From: Erwinia aphidicola
Lineage (GTDB): Bacteria > Pseudomonadota > Gammaproteobacteria > Enterobacterales > Enterobacteriaceae
DNA: 64,000 nt
Reading direction: 5' to 3'
NCBI RefSeq assembly: GCF_014773485.1
Contig: NZ_JACXBP010000011.1
Location: 60,611-124,610, forward strand
Part shown: piece by piece, positions 1-8,700 of the stretch
Numbering within the stretch: the stretch's first letter is position 1
How the letters are laid out: each line of letters begins with the position of its first letter
The notes under the pieces: model-generated
What the model was told of the DNA's origin: nothing
The model's input: the letters and a program-made list of their open reading frames with translations, nothing else
Databases searched by the model: none
Made by a program: the position numbers and the translations under genes

Positions 1-128
1 TTTTCACGCAGGTCAGCATTCCCGTCAATTGGAATTTCTTTGAAATTCACGCCTTTCTGGCTCAGTAGTGCTTTCGCCCGATGGCAGAAAGGACAGGTTG
101 CTTTGGTGTAGATCTCAACGTTAGCCAT
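1..128 (-). CDS. grxC: Glutaredoxin 3, N-terminal part (cut by window edge)
   Basis: Small thiol-disulfide oxidoreductase that uses glutathione to reduce protein disulfides in the cytoplasm. Only the first 42 codons are in the window; the gene runs off the left edge. The protein begins MANVEIYTKATCPFCHRAK, with the glutaredoxin active site Cys-Pro-Phe-Cys (E. coli has Cys-Pro-Tyr-Cys). The ATG at 126-128 is preceded on the minus strand by a good ribosome site, GGAGGG. It lies downstream of yibN on the same strand, as in E. coli, so the two are probably co-transcribed. Confidence 0.93.
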   Translation of the reverse strand, partial: MANVEIYTKATCPFCHRAKALLSQKGVNFKEIPIDGNADLRE

Positions 129-161
129 GGTGGCCCTCCAGTAATCGTTATTGCGCGCGGT

Positions 162-593
162 TTATTTGCCGCGCACCAGCGGCAGATTATCGCCGCTCCA
201 GCCGGATACGCCTTCTTTCAGCACGTAAACCTGCTCATAGCCTGCAGCATTCAGCTGCGCCGCAGAATCGGATGCGGAGGTGCCGGTAGCACACACCACG
301 ATCAGCGGTTGGGCTTTATATTTTTCCAGCTCGCCGAAGCTACCTTTCTTGATATCTGCGGCCAGCACATTAATCGCATTAGAAATATGGCCCTTGCGGT
401 AATCATCGCGCCCACGCACGTCCACTACCACGGCTTCTTCTTTGTTAATTAAACGGGTTGCTTCACCACGGCTAATTACTTTTACCTTGGAGAACATGCC
501 CTTAACGGTGGTCACGATCACCAAAACCAGCAGAACAACCCACGCCAGAGCTAAAATGGTGTGATTGCCTGCGAACTGCATAATATCTTGCAT
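162..593 (-). CDS. yibN: Membrane-anchored rhodanese-like protein YibN
   Basis: Single rhodanese domain behind an N-terminal membrane helix (about residues 10-28). Residues 38-143 fit the rhodanese fold (VVVDVRGRDDYRKGHI, then a P-loop region). The usual catalytic Cys position reads VVCATGTSAS, so a cysteine is present, whereas from memory E. coli YibN differs there. The frame is open four codons further upstream to a TTG at 605, but the ATG at 593 gives MQDIMQF, matching the E. coli start. The protein is 143 residues long. It sits upstream of grxC on the same strand. In E. coli the divergent neighbour is gpmM; here it is envC. The substrate is unknown. Confidence 0.88.
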   Translation of the reverse strand: MQDIMQFAGNHTILALAWVVLLVLVIVTTVKGMFSKVKVISRGEATRLINKEEAVVVDVRGRDDYRKGHISNAINVLAADIKKGSFGELEKYKAQPLIVVCATGTSASDSAAQLNAAGYEQVYVLKEGVSGWSGDNLPLVRGK

Positions 594-605
594 GAGGGGT
601 AACAA

Positions 606-898
606 CTCCCGAAAGGGTTAATAAGCTAAAACAAGGCTTCTGAGTATACCTGCCAGGAGTGCCATGTACAGTCGCGTAGAGCCTCAGAGTGATGTTTTCT
701 GCGACAGATTACAAAAAAAAGTTGCCTTAAGTGAAAGCAGCTATCCTGTGATGGCGACGCTGCGTTCTTAAGCGGCGAATTGTTGTGCAATCGGGGCTTT
801 TTGTGGCATCGGATCTGGCGGAAATGTTACCGTCAGTAATAGAAAACCAGCGCGAGATGGCTGGTAAGCTGCTGTTCATCGTGGAATAATCCGGGGCT
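606..898. other. Intergenic region yibN/envC; gpmM (gpmI) absent
   Basis: About 290 bases between divergent yibN and envC. It must hold both promoters, though I cannot assign -35/-10 boxes with confidence. In E. coli the cofactor-independent phosphoglycerate mutase gene gpmM (about 1.5 kb) lies here, immediately before envC. No coding remnant of it is visible in any frame. Confidence 0.6.
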
Positions 899-2206
899 AT
901 GAGGGAAAAAGCGACAGTGTTACATTCATGGACCCCGCGTAAACAGCAGGCTGCTGCCCTGCCACTGCGCGTAAGCATGTCCAATCTGGCAGTCGGGGTA
1001 CTCTGTACCAGCGCCCTGCTGTTCTCTTTTTCCGCTCTCGCGGCAGAAGACAACAAGTCTCAGCTGCAAAGTATTCAACAGGATATCGCGGCAAAAGAGA
1101 AAAGCGTCAGGCTGCAAAAGCAGCAGCGCAGTCAGCTCCTTGACCAGCTGCAGAGCCAGGAGAAGGTCATTGCCCAGGCTAGCCGCCAGCTGCGCGACAC
1201 GCAGAGCAGCCTCACCACGCTGAATAAAGAGATTTCCGCGCTTAACGCCTCCATTACTCAACTCCAGCAGCAGCAGACCCAGCAGGAATCAATTCTGGCT
1301 GAGCAGCTGGATGCCGCTTTCCGCCAGGGTCAGCACAGCGGGCTGCAGCTGATCCTCAGCAATGAAGAGAGCCAGCGCAGCGAACGTATGCTGGCCTATT
1401 TCGGCTACCTCAATGAGGCGCGCCAGAAATCGATTGAAGACCTCAAGCAAACGCGCAGCGATCTCTCTGCGCAGAAAGCCAGCCTGGTGGATAAGCAGGC
1501 CCAGCAGAAGTCGCTATTAGCACAGCAGCAGTCGCAGCAGGCGAAGCTGGAAAGCGCTCGCCAGGCGCGCAAGAAAACCATCACCACGCTCGAATCCTCG
1601 CTGGAGAAAGATCAGGCCCAGCTGGTTGAGCTGCGTCAGAACGAAAGCCGCCTGCAGGATAAAATCGCCAGGGCCGAACGTGAAGCTAAGGCGCGGGCGG
1701 AACGTGAAGCGCGCGAGGCTGAAAAAGTTCGCCAGCGTGAGGCGCAGGCGAAGAGCAAAGGCACCACCTACAAACCGACCGACAGCGAGCGGTCGCTGAT
1801 GTCGCGCACCGGCGGCCTTGGTCGGCCGGGCGGTCAGATGGTCTGGCCGATTCGTGGCAGCATTGAACACCGCTTCGGTGAGCAGCTGCAGGGAGAACTG
1901 CGCTGGAAAGGACTGGTCATCGACGCACCGGAAGGCACCGAAGTTAAAGCGATTGCCGATGGCCGCGTGCTGATGGCCGACTGGCTGCAGGGCTACGGCC
2001 TGGTGGTCGTGGTCGAGCACGGCAAAGGCGATATGAGTCTGTATGGTTATAACCAGAGTGCGCTGGTGAGCGTAGGTACCCAGGTCCGTGCAGGACAGCC
2101 TATCGCGCTGGTCGGCACCAGCGGTGGGCGCGGCACGCCGTCACTCTACTTTGAAATCCGCCGTCAGGGACAGGCAGTCAATCCACTACCGTGGTTAGGA
2201 AGATAG
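899..2206 (+). CDS. envC: Murein hydrolase activator EnvC
   Basis: Periplasmic divisome factor that activates the amidases AmiA and AmiB for septal peptidoglycan splitting, under FtsEX control. The order is a signal sequence ending near residue 49 (SFSALAAED), a long Gln/Lys/Arg-rich coiled coil (about 50-285), a linker with KGTTYKPTDSE, and a LytM domain (about 310-430). The LytM domain is degenerate: the usual HxH zinc motif reads HGKGDMSLYG, as expected for an activator that is not itself an enzyme. E. coli EnvC is 419 residues against 435 here. The start is uncertain: the ATG at 899 has a weak ribosome site, and a GTG at 917 with AGGG upstream is an alternative. yibQ follows after 2 bases or by overlap. 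Confidence 0.93.
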   Translation: MREKATVLHSWTPRKQQAAALPLRVSMSNLAVGVLCTSALLFSFSALAAEDNKSQLQSIQQDIAAKEKSVRLQKQQRSQLLDQLQSQEKVIAQASRQLRDTQSSLTTLNKEISALNASITQLQQQQTQQESILAEQLDAAFRQGQHSGLQLILSNEESQRSERMLAYFGYLNEARQKSIEDLKQTRSDLSAQKASLVDKQAQQKSLLAQQQSQQAKLESARQARKKTITTLESSLEKDQAQLVELRQNESRLQDKIARAEREAKARAEREAREAEKVRQREAQAKSKGTTYKPTDSERSLMSRTGGLGRPGGQMVWPIRGSIEHRFGEQLQGELRWKGLVIDAPEGTEVKAIADGRVLMADWLQGYGLVVVVEHGKGDMSLYGYNQSALVSVGTQVRAGQPIALVGTSGGRGTPSLYFEIRRQGQAVNPLPWLGR

Positions 2207-2208
2207 TT

Positions 2209-3114
2209 TTGTTTCAATACCGAAAACTCAGCGGTCTGCTGGTCGCCATCATGATGGTCAGCCCGGCGTACGCCGGTAAGCTTTCGATTGTCATTGACGA
2301 TTTCGGCTATCGCCCGGCGCAGGAAAATCAGGTACTACAGATGCCTGCAGCCATCTCCGTTGCGGTGCTGCCCAATGCCCCGCACGCCCGTGAGATGGCG
2401 ACCAAAGCCCACCAGCGCGGCCACGAGGTGCTGATCCACCTGCCGATGGCCCCCCTTAGCAAACAGCCGCTGGAAAAAGACACGCTGCGCCCGGACATGT
2501 CGAGCGAGGAGATTACGCGCATCGTGCGTGAGGCCGTCGCCGACGTACCGTTTGCCGTTGGGCTAAACAATCATATGGGTAGCGCGATGACCTCCAGCCT
2601 GCCGGGAATGCAGAAAGTGATGCAGGTGCTCGATCGCTACAATTTCTACTTCCTTGACAGCATGACCATCGGCAACAGCCAGTCAACCCGCGCCGCCGCA
2701 GGCACCAGCGTGAAGGTGATCAAGCGCCGCGTATTCCTTGACGATACGCAGAATGAGGCCGATATCCGCCAGCAGTTTACCCGAGCAGTACGCCTGGCGC
2801 AGCGCGATGGCTCCGCGATCGCCATTGGCCACCCGCATCCGACCACGGTGCGCGTGCTGCAGCAGATGCTGCCGACGCTGCCCGCCGATATTACCCTGGT
2901 GCGTCCAAGCCAGCTGCTAAACGAGCCGCAGCGCGGCAGCAATCGCCCGCTGCCGGCAGAAAAACCGCAGCCGCGTAATCCGTTCCGCGGCGCAGAAGTG
3001 TGCAAGGTGACGGTTAAACCCGTGCCGGCCACGCGAGCGCTGAGCGTGATCGCTGACAGCATCAGCAACAGCCCGCTGGTGCAGAGCCTGAAGAAAAACC
3101 TTTTCGGGAAATAG
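2209..3114 (+). CDS. yibQ: Divergent polysaccharide deacetylase family protein YibQ
   Basis: Exported protein of the divergent polysaccharide deacetylase family (DUF610 type), often next to envC; its substrate is not established. It has a signal peptide over about 22 residues ending SPAYA, then GKLSIVIDDFGYRP with the Asp-Asp pair of the NodB-like fold, and GLNNHMGSAM with the conserved His. The frame is open to a GTG at 2191, inside envC. I prefer the TTG at 2209, which has AGGA eight bases upstream and matches the E. coli N-terminus in length, giving 301 residues. It is very likely co-transcribed with envC. Confidence 0.85.
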   Translation: MFQYRKLSGLLVAIMMVSPAYAGKLSIVIDDFGYRPAQENQVLQMPAAISVAVLPNAPHAREMATKAHQRGHEVLIHLPMAPLSKQPLEKDTLRPDMSSEEITRIVREAVADVPFAVGLNNHMGSAMTSSLPGMQKVMQVLDRYNFYFLDSMTIGNSQSTRAAAGTSVKVIKRRVFLDDTQNEADIRQQFTRAVRLAQRDGSAIAIGHPHPTTVRVLQQMLPTLPADITLVRPSQLLNEPQRGSNRPLPAEKPQPRNPFRGAEVCKVTVKPVPATRALSVIADSISNSPLVQSLKKNLFGK

Positions 3115-3124
3115 CCGCTGTAAA

Positions 3125-3187
3125 GGCCGACCTTTTTTCAGTCAGACCCACCCTGGCTGACCGAAAAAGAGGGTCAGCCCCTACAAC
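3125..3187. repeat. Intergenic palindromic element, copy 1
   Basis: An imperfect inverted repeat between the convergent genes yibQ and tdh. The left arm GGCCGACC is at 3125-3132 and the right arm GGTCAGCC at 3172-3179 (7 of 8 paired), followed by CCTAC. An inner hairpin GTCAG/CTGAC lies at 3141-3145 and 3157-3161. The right end, GTCAGCCCCTAC, resembles intergenic palindromes near 24,249 and 57,440 in this window. Confidence 0.55.
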
Positions 3188-3212
3188 TCACTGATATGCA
3201 TAATAAGGTAGA

Positions 3213-3235
3213 GGTCGACCGCTTTCGGGTCGACC
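3213..3235. repeat. Intergenic palindromic element, copy 2
   Basis: Two perfect copies of the self-complementary 8-mer GGTCGACC at 3213-3220 and 3228-3235 enclose a 7-base loop. Read on the minus strand, the right arm continues GGTCGACCTCTAC, close to the other palindromes of the family but in the opposite orientation to copy 1. It could act as the transcription end of tdh, but there is no T-run. Confidence 0.5.
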
Positions 3236-3244
3236 CTGTCTGAA

Positions 3245-4273
3245 TTAGCTCCAGTCGAGGATCACTTTCCCTGAATGCCCGGAGCGCATCTCATCAAAGC
3301 CCTGCTGGAAGGCAGCAATCGGATAGCGGTGGGTGATCACCGGGGTCAGATCCAGCCCGGACTGCAGCAGTGCGGCCATTTTATACCAGGTTTCAAACAT
3401 CTCCCGGCCATAGATCCCTTTGATAAACAGCCCTTTGAAAATCACCTGATTCCAGTCGATCGCCATTGAGGCAGGGGGGATACCGAGCATAGCGATGCGC
3501 CCGCCGTGGTTCATCACGTCGAGCATGGCGCGAAACCCGTCCGGTACGCCGGACATCTCCAGCCCGACGTCAAACCCTTCCGTCATGCCGAGTTCCGCCA
3601 TCACCTGCGGCAGATTTTCATGGCTGACATTCACCGCCCGCGTGACGCCCATCTTGCGCGCCAGATCCAGCCGATACTGGTTAACGTCGGTGATCACCAC
3701 GTGCCGGGCGCCAACGTGACGACAGATAGCCGCCGCCATTATCCCGATCGGCCCGGCACCGGTGATCAGCACATCTTCGCCGACCAGATCAAAGGAGAGC
3801 GCGGTATGCACCGCATTCCCAAACGGGTCAAAAATCGCCGCCAGATCGTCAGGAATGTTATCGGGGATTTTGAAGGCGTTCACCGCCGGGATGACCAGAT
3901 ATTCGGCAAAGCAGCCCTGTCGGTTGACGCCGACGCCAATCGCATTGCGGCACAGATGCGTGCGGCCACCGCGACAGTTGCGGCAGTGCCCGCAGGTGAT
4001 ATGCCCTTCACCGGACACGCGGTCGCCAATGCGAAAGCCAGCTACTTCCTGGCCCAGCGCAACAATTTCTCCAACATATTCATGGCCCGTGATCATCGGC
4101 ACCGGAATAGTCTTCTGCGACCACTCATCCCAGTTGTAGATATGCACGTCGGTGCCGCAAATCGCCGTTTTGCGGATTTTAATCAGCACGTCGTTATGGC
4201 CCGGCTCCGGGATTGCCGCATCCTCAATCATCCAGATCCCCGGCTCAGCGTGCAGCTTGGCTAAGGCCTTCAT
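3245..4273 (-). CDS. tdh: L-threonine 3-dehydrogenase
   Basis: Zinc- and NAD-dependent oxidation of L-threonine to 2-amino-3-ketobutyrate, the first step of threonine degradation to glycine. It is a medium-chain dehydrogenase. The catalytic-zinc Cys is at about residue 39 (AICGTDVHIYNWDEW) with GHEYVGE following. A structural-zinc cluster CGHCRNCRGGRTHLC lies near 96-110, and the nucleotide fold has GAGPIGIMAAA. The product is 342 residues against 341 in E. coli. Two ATGs abut the kbl stop; the second (4273) is four bases from GGAGG and fits the family start. It forms the kbl-tdh operon with its partner enzyme. Confidence 0.97.
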   Translation of the reverse strand: MKALAKLHAEPGIWMIEDAAIPEPGHNDVLIKIRKTAICGTDVHIYNWDEWSQKTIPVPMITGHEYVGEIVALGQEVAGFRIGDRVSGEGHITCGHCRNCRGGRTHLCRNAIGVGVNRQGCFAEYLVIPAVNAFKIPDNIPDDLAAIFDPFGNAVHTALSFDLVGEDVLITGAGPIGIMAAAICRHVGARHVVITDVNQYRLDLARKMGVTRAVNVSHENLPQVMAELGMTEGFDVGLEMSGVPDGFRAMLDVMNHGGRIAMLGIPPASMAIDWNQVIFKGLFIKGIYGREMFETWYKMAALLQSGLDLTPVITHRYPIAAFQQGFDEMRSGHSGKVILDWS

Positions 4274-5481
4274 CATGCCTCCCGCAGGGCAATCACGCCC
4301 AGTTCCTGGCCCACCTTCACAAAGGCCGCTACGGCACGTTCCAGCTGCGCCTGACTGTGCGCGGCGGAGATCTGGGTGCGAATACGCGCCTCTCCTTTTG
4401 GCACCACCGGATAAAAGAAGCCGGTAACGTAAATCCCTTCATGCTGCAGGCGGCTGGCAAACTCCTGCGCCAGCCGCGCTTCGCCCAGCATCACCGGGAT
4501 AATGGCATGATCGGCCCCGGCCAGGGTAAAGCCCGCCGCGCTCATCGCACTGCGGAAATAGCGCACGTTGTCCCACAGGCGCTGGCGCAAGCCCTGCCCG
4601 TCCGCCAGCATATTCAGCACCTGAATCGAGGCCGCAACAATTGAGGGCGCCAGCGAGTTAGAGAACAGGTAAGGCCGCGAGCGCTGGCGCAGCCACTCCA
4701 CCACCTCTTTTTTAGCCGCCGTGTAGCCACCTGAGGCGCCCCCAAGCGCTTTACCCAGGGTGCCGGTGATAATATCTACCCGCCCCATTACGTCGCAGTG
4801 TTCATGGCTGCCGCGCCCCTGCTCGCCGACAAAGCCGACGGCATGCGAGTCGTCTACCATTACCAGCGCCTTGTAGTGTTCCGCCAGGTCACAGACGCCG
4901 CGCAGGTTGGCGATCGCGCCATCCATGGAGAATACCCCGTCGGTGGCGATCAAAATATGGCGCGCTCCGGCCGCCTGCGCCTGCTGCAGGCGCGCTTCCA
5001 GCTCCGCCATGTCGTTGTTGGCATAGCGGTAGCGCTGCGCTTTACACAGGCGGATGCCATCAATGATCGAAGCGTGATTCAACGCATCGGAAATCACCGC
5101 ATCCTGCTCGCTTAACAGCGTCTCAAACAGCCCACCGTTGGCGTCAAAGCAGGAGGAGTAGAGGATGGCATCTTCCATGCCGAGAAACGCCGCCAGCTGC
5201 TGCTCCAGCTGACGATGGCTGTCCTGCGTACCGCAGATAAAACGCACCGAGGCCATGCCAAAACCGTGGGTATCCATGCCTGTTTTCGCCGCGGCGATTA
5301 AGGCGGGATGATTCGCCAGGCCAAGATAGTTATTGGCACAGAAGTTCAGCAGCCTGCTGCCGTCCGCCAGCACGATCTCCGCCTGCTGCTCGCTGATAAT
5401 CTGCCGCTCACGCTTGAACAACCCTTCCTGTTCAGCGCGGGCCAACTCTCCTTTAAGCTGTTGATAGAATTCCTGACTCAC
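4273..5481 (-). CDS. kbl: Glycine C-acetyltransferase (2-amino-3-ketobutyrate CoA ligase)
   Basis: PLP enzyme that splits 2-amino-3-ketobutyrate with CoA into glycine and acetyl-CoA, working directly after Tdh. It is an alpha-oxoamine synthase fold, with NFCANNYLGLA near the N-terminus, the MVDDSHAVGF aspartate and the PLP lysine in TGTLGKALGGASGG. The open frame extends upstream to 5583, but the family starts at (V)SQEFYQQL. The GTG at 5481 has a strong GGAGG six bases upstream, giving 402 residues (E. coli 398). It overlaps the tdh start region and is divergent from hldD. Confidence 0.97.
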   Translation of the reverse strand: MSQEFYQQLKGELARAEQEGLFKRERQIISEQQAEIVLADGSRLLNFCANNYLGLANHPALIAAAKTGMDTHGFGMASVRFICGTQDSHRQLEQQLAAFLGMEDAILYSSCFDANGGLFETLLSEQDAVISDALNHASIIDGIRLCKAQRYRYANNDMAELEARLQQAQAAGARHILIATDGVFSMDGAIANLRGVCDLAEHYKALVMVDDSHAVGFVGEQGRGSHEHCDVMGRVDIITGTLGKALGGASGGYTAAKKEVVEWLRQRSRPYLFSNSLAPSIVAASIQVLNMLADGQGLRQRLWDNVRYFRSAMSAAGFTLAGADHAIIPVMLGEARLAQEFASRLQHEGIYVTGFFYPVVPKGEARIRTQISAAHSQAQLERAVAAFVKVGQELGVIALREA

Positions 5482-5711
5482 CTTTATCCTCCAGAAATCA
5501 TTTTTTGCGATACAGATTACTGAAAGTGAAGCACAGGCTTGAACAACCACGCGGGGGAATGTGAATTTTGCAGCATAACTCACGGAAAATAACGCTGAGC
5601 AGCGGGGGTTACGGACTCCTCTGGCTGTCGAGGGCGCAATGAGATGTTATGATAAGAGCCATTAGCGTGTGAAACCTCCTGTTTCACCCCACTGTATTAG
5701 GGTTAAAGCTC
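5482..5711. promoter_or_regulatory. Divergent kbl/hldD promoter region with hairpin
   Basis: This 230-base region must carry the promoters for kbl-tdh (left) and for hldD-waaF-waaC (right). A perfect inverted repeat GTGAAAC-CTCCT-GTTTCAC lies at 5669-5687, in the likely hldD leader. It has no T-run, so it is not a simple terminator. From memory, hldD in E. coli has a heat-shock promoter; I could not recognise sigma-32 boxes here with confidence. Confidence 0.4.
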
Positions 5712-6644
5712 ATGATTATCGTTACCGGCGGCGCTGGATTTATTGGCAGCAACATCATTAAAGCGCTGAATGATAAGGGTCACACCGACATTCTGGTGGT
5801 CGACAATCTGAAAGACGGCACTAAATTCGCCAACCTGACGGATCTCAATATTGCCGACTACATGGATAAGGAAGATTTTCTGATTTCACTGCTCGCCGAT
5901 GAAGACTTCGGTGATGTGGAAGCCATTTTCCATGAAGGCGCCTGCTCTTCCACCACCGAGTGGGATGGCAAATACATGATGGATAACAATTACCAGTACT
6001 CGAAAGAGCTGCTGCACTGGTGCCTGGAGCATCAGGTTCCATTCCTGTACGCCTCTTCCGCCGCCACTTACGGCGGCCGCAACGCTGACTTTATCGAAGA
6101 GCGCCAGTATGAAGAGCCGCTGAACGTCTACGGCTACTCGAAAATGTTGTTCGACCACTACGTGCGTAACATCCTGCCGGAGGCGCAGTCTCAGGTGTGC
6201 GGATTCCGCTACTTCAACGTGTACGGGCCGCGTGAAGGCCATAAAGGCAGCATGGCGAGCGTCGCCTTCCACCTCAATACCCAGCTGAACAACGGCGAGA
6301 ACCCGAAGCTGTTTGAAGGCAGCGACGGCTTTAAGCGCGACTTCATCTACGTGGAAGACGTGGCCTCCGTAAACCTGTGGTTCTGGGAAAATGGGGTCTC
6401 CGGCATCTTTAACTGCGGTACCGGCCGCGCCGAATCTTTCCAGGAAGTGGCCGATGCCGCCCTGAAATATCATCAGAACGGTGAAATCGAATACATTCCA
6501 TTCCCGGAAAAACTGAAAGGCCGCTACCAGGCGTTTACCCTGGCGGATCAGACCAAACTGCGTGCGGCAGGCTATGACAAGCCGTTTAAAACCGTCGCCG
6601 AAGGCGTGGCAGAGTATATGGCCTGGCTGAACCGTAACGCGTAA
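5712..6644 (+). CDS. hldD: ADP-L-glycero-D-manno-heptose 6-epimerase
   Basis: Last step of ADP-heptose synthesis: converts ADP-D-glycero- to ADP-L-glycero-D-manno-heptose, the donor for the LPS inner core. It is a short-chain dehydrogenase fold with the nucleotide motif VTGGAGFIGSN at residues 4-14, an SSAATYGG motif and the catalytic YxxxK (YGYSKMLFDHY, near 140). At 310 residues it has the E. coli length. It heads the hldD-waaF-waaC operon; waaF begins 14 bases after its stop. Confidence 0.98.
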   Translation: MIIVTGGAGFIGSNIIKALNDKGHTDILVVDNLKDGTKFANLTDLNIADYMDKEDFLISLLADEDFGDVEAIFHEGACSSTTEWDGKYMMDNNYQYSKELLHWCLEHQVPFLYASSAATYGGRNADFIEERQYEEPLNVYGYSKMLFDHYVRNILPEAQSQVCGFRYFNVYGPREGHKGSMASVAFHLNTQLNNGENPKLFEGSDGFKRDFIYVEDVASVNLWFWENGVSGIFNCGTGRAESFQEVADAALKYHQNGEIEYIPFPEKLKGRYQAFTLADQTKLRAAGYDKPFKTVAEGVAEYMAWLNRNA

Positions 6645-6658
6645 GAGGCCTTCCGGCG

Positions 6659-7705
6659 ATGAAAATTCTGGTAATCGGCCCGTCATGGGTCGGCGATATG
6701 ATGATGTCGCAAAGTCTCTATCGCACCCTGAAGGCCGAAAATCCTGACGCCGTAATCGATGTGATGGCACCCGCGTGGTGCCGTCCTCTGCTATCACGCA
6801 TGCCGGAAGTGAACGAGGCGCTGTCCATGCCGCTCGGCCACGGCGCGCTGGAAATTGGCGAGCGCCGTCGTCTGGGCAAGTCGCTGCGTGCCGCCGGCTA
6901 TGAGCGTGCTTACGTACTGCCAAACTCATTTAAATCTGCGCTGGTGCCCTTCTTCGCCGCCATCCCCCGCCGTACCGGCTGGCGCGGCGAGATGCGTTAC
7001 GGGCTGCTGAATGATGTCCGCGTGCTGGATAAAGCGGCTTTTCCGCTGATGGTGCAGCGCTATGTCGCGCTTGGCTATGACAAGGCGCGTATTCAGCGCG
7101 CGCAAGATCTACCGCAGCCGCTGCTGTGGCCTAAGCTGGCGGTAGGGGAAGATGAGAAGCAGGCGACCGTTGCCGCATTCAGCCTTAACCCGCAGCGCCC
7201 GATCGTTGGTTTTTGCCCCGGCGCTGAGTTCGGTCCGGCTAAACGCTGGCCACACTACCACTACGCCACGCTAGCGCAGCGCCTGATCGATCAGGGCTAC
7301 CAGGTGGTGCTGTTTGGTTCGGCGAAAGACGCTGAGACCGGCGAAGCGATCCTCGCCTCGCTGGCTGAAGAGTCACGCCAGCACTGCTGTAATCTGGCCG
7401 GGAAAACCCAGCTGGAACAGGCAGTCATTCTGCTGGCTGCCTGCCATGCCGTGATCAGCAATGACTCGGGGCTGATGCACATCGCCGCCGCGCTCGACCG
7501 CCCGCTAATCGCGCTGTATGGCCCAAGCAGCCCGGATTTCACCCCACCACTTTCCAATAAAGCACGCGTGATCCGCCTGATTACGGGCTACCATAAAGTG
7601 CGTAAAGGTGATGCCGCCGAAGGCTATCACCAGAGCCTGATTGATATTACTCCAGAACGCGTCCTGACCGAGCTGGAAACGCTTTGCCCCCGGCCTGGAG
7701 TCTGA
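6659..7705 (+). CDS. waaF: ADP-heptose:LPS heptosyltransferase II
   Basis: Adds the second L-glycero-D-manno-heptose to the LPS inner core at the cytoplasmic face. It is a family-9 glycosyltransferase. The N-terminus is MKILVIGPSWVGDMMMSQSL, the middle has GFCPGAEFGPAKRWP, and the donor-binding region is SNDSGLMHIAAAL-RPLIALYG near 265-295. At 348 residues it has the E. coli length. The stop codon TGA directly abuts the waaC ATG, showing tight coupling. Confidence 0.97.
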   Translation: MKILVIGPSWVGDMMMSQSLYRTLKAENPDAVIDVMAPAWCRPLLSRMPEVNEALSMPLGHGALEIGERRRLGKSLRAAGYERAYVLPNSFKSALVPFFAAIPRRTGWRGEMRYGLLNDVRVLDKAAFPLMVQRYVALGYDKARIQRAQDLPQPLLWPKLAVGEDEKQATVAAFSLNPQRPIVGFCPGAEFGPAKRWPHYHYATLAQRLIDQGYQVVLFGSAKDAETGEAILASLAEESRQHCCNLAGKTQLEQAVILLAACHAVISNDSGLMHIAAALDRPLIALYGPSSPDFTPPLSNKARVIRLITGYHKVRKGDAAEGYHQSLIDITPERVLTELETLCPRPGV

Positions 7706-8695
7706 ATGCGGGTTCTGATAATTAAAACCTCCTCCATGGGGGATGTGCTTCACTCTTTGCCGGCGTTAACTGACGCCATGCACGCCATTCCCGGTATTCG
7801 CTTTGACTGGGTGGTGGAAGAGGGCTTTGCCCAGATCCCTTCCTGGCACCCGGCGGTCGACCGCGTGTTACCTGTTGCCATCCGCCGCTGGCGTAAGCAC
7901 TGGTTCGGTAGCCAGGTGCGTGAAGAGCGGGTCGCATTCAAACGCGAACTGCAGTCGCGGGAATATGACGCGGTGATTGACGCCCAGGGGCTGATTAAAA
8001 GCGCCGCGCTGGTGACGCGCCTGGCGAAAGGTATTAAACACGGCGCAGACAGAAATAGCGCACGCGAGCCATTTGCCAGCTGGTGGTACGATAAGCGTTA
8101 CGAAATCAGTAAGCAGCAGCACGCGGTGCAGCGTACCCGCGAACTGTTCGCCAAAAGTCTTGGTTACGACCTGCCCACCACTACCGGTGACTACGCCATT
8201 GCCCAGCACTTCACCGCTGAACTGCCCGCTGATGCCAACCAGTACCTGGTGTTTTTACACGCCACCACGCGCGATAATAAGCACTGGCCGGAAAGCCACT
8301 GGCGTGAGCTGATCGGATTGATGCAGCCTTCAGGCCTAAAGATTAAATTGCCTTGGGGTGCCGAGCATGAGCATCAGCGCGCACTCAGGCTGGCCGAGGG
8401 CTTCGACTTTGTTGAGGTCCTGCCTAAGCTGACGCTGGAACAGGTTGCCCGCACGCTGGCTGGTGCGCGTGCGGTGGTATCGGTTGATACCGGCCTTAGC
8501 CACTTGACCGCCGCCCTCGATCGGCCGAATATTACCCTTTATGGCCCGACGGACCCGGGGTTGATTGGCGGTTATGGCAAGAATCAGTATGTACTGCTGG
8601 CTGCAGATAAAAATATTTCCACGATCGAACCCGCAATAGTTTTTAAAGAACTGCAGAATATTCCTAATATTTTTTCTGTTACAGATAGTTGGTAG
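7706..8695 (+). CDS. waaC: ADP-heptose:LPS heptosyltransferase I
   Basis: Adds the first heptose to Kdo2-lipid A. It is a family-9 glycosyltransferase. It has MRVLIIKTSSMGDVLHSLPAL at the start, the DAQGLIKSA motif, HATTRDNKHWPE in the middle, and SVDTGLSHLTAALDRPNITLYGPTDP split across the donor site. At 329 residues it is slightly longer than in E. coli (319, from memory). The last 45 or so codons, after GGYGKNQ, are much more AT-rich than the rest. They merge with the AT-rich gene that follows, which suggests a recombination point inside this gene. Confidence 0.96.
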   Translation: MRVLIIKTSSMGDVLHSLPALTDAMHAIPGIRFDWVVEEGFAQIPSWHPAVDRVLPVAIRRWRKHWFGSQVREERVAFKRELQSREYDAVIDAQGLIKSAALVTRLAKGIKHGADRNSAREPFASWWYDKRYEISKQQHAVQRTRELFAKSLGYDLPTTTGDYAIAQHFTAELPADANQYLVFLHATTRDNKHWPESHWRELIGLMQPSGLKIKLPWGAEHEHQRALRLAEGFDFVEVLPKLTLEQVARTLAGARAVVSVDTGLSHLTAALDRPNITLYGPTDPGLIGGYGKNQYVLLAADKNISTIEPAIVFKELQNIPNIFSVTDSW

Positions 8696-8700
8696 AAAAG

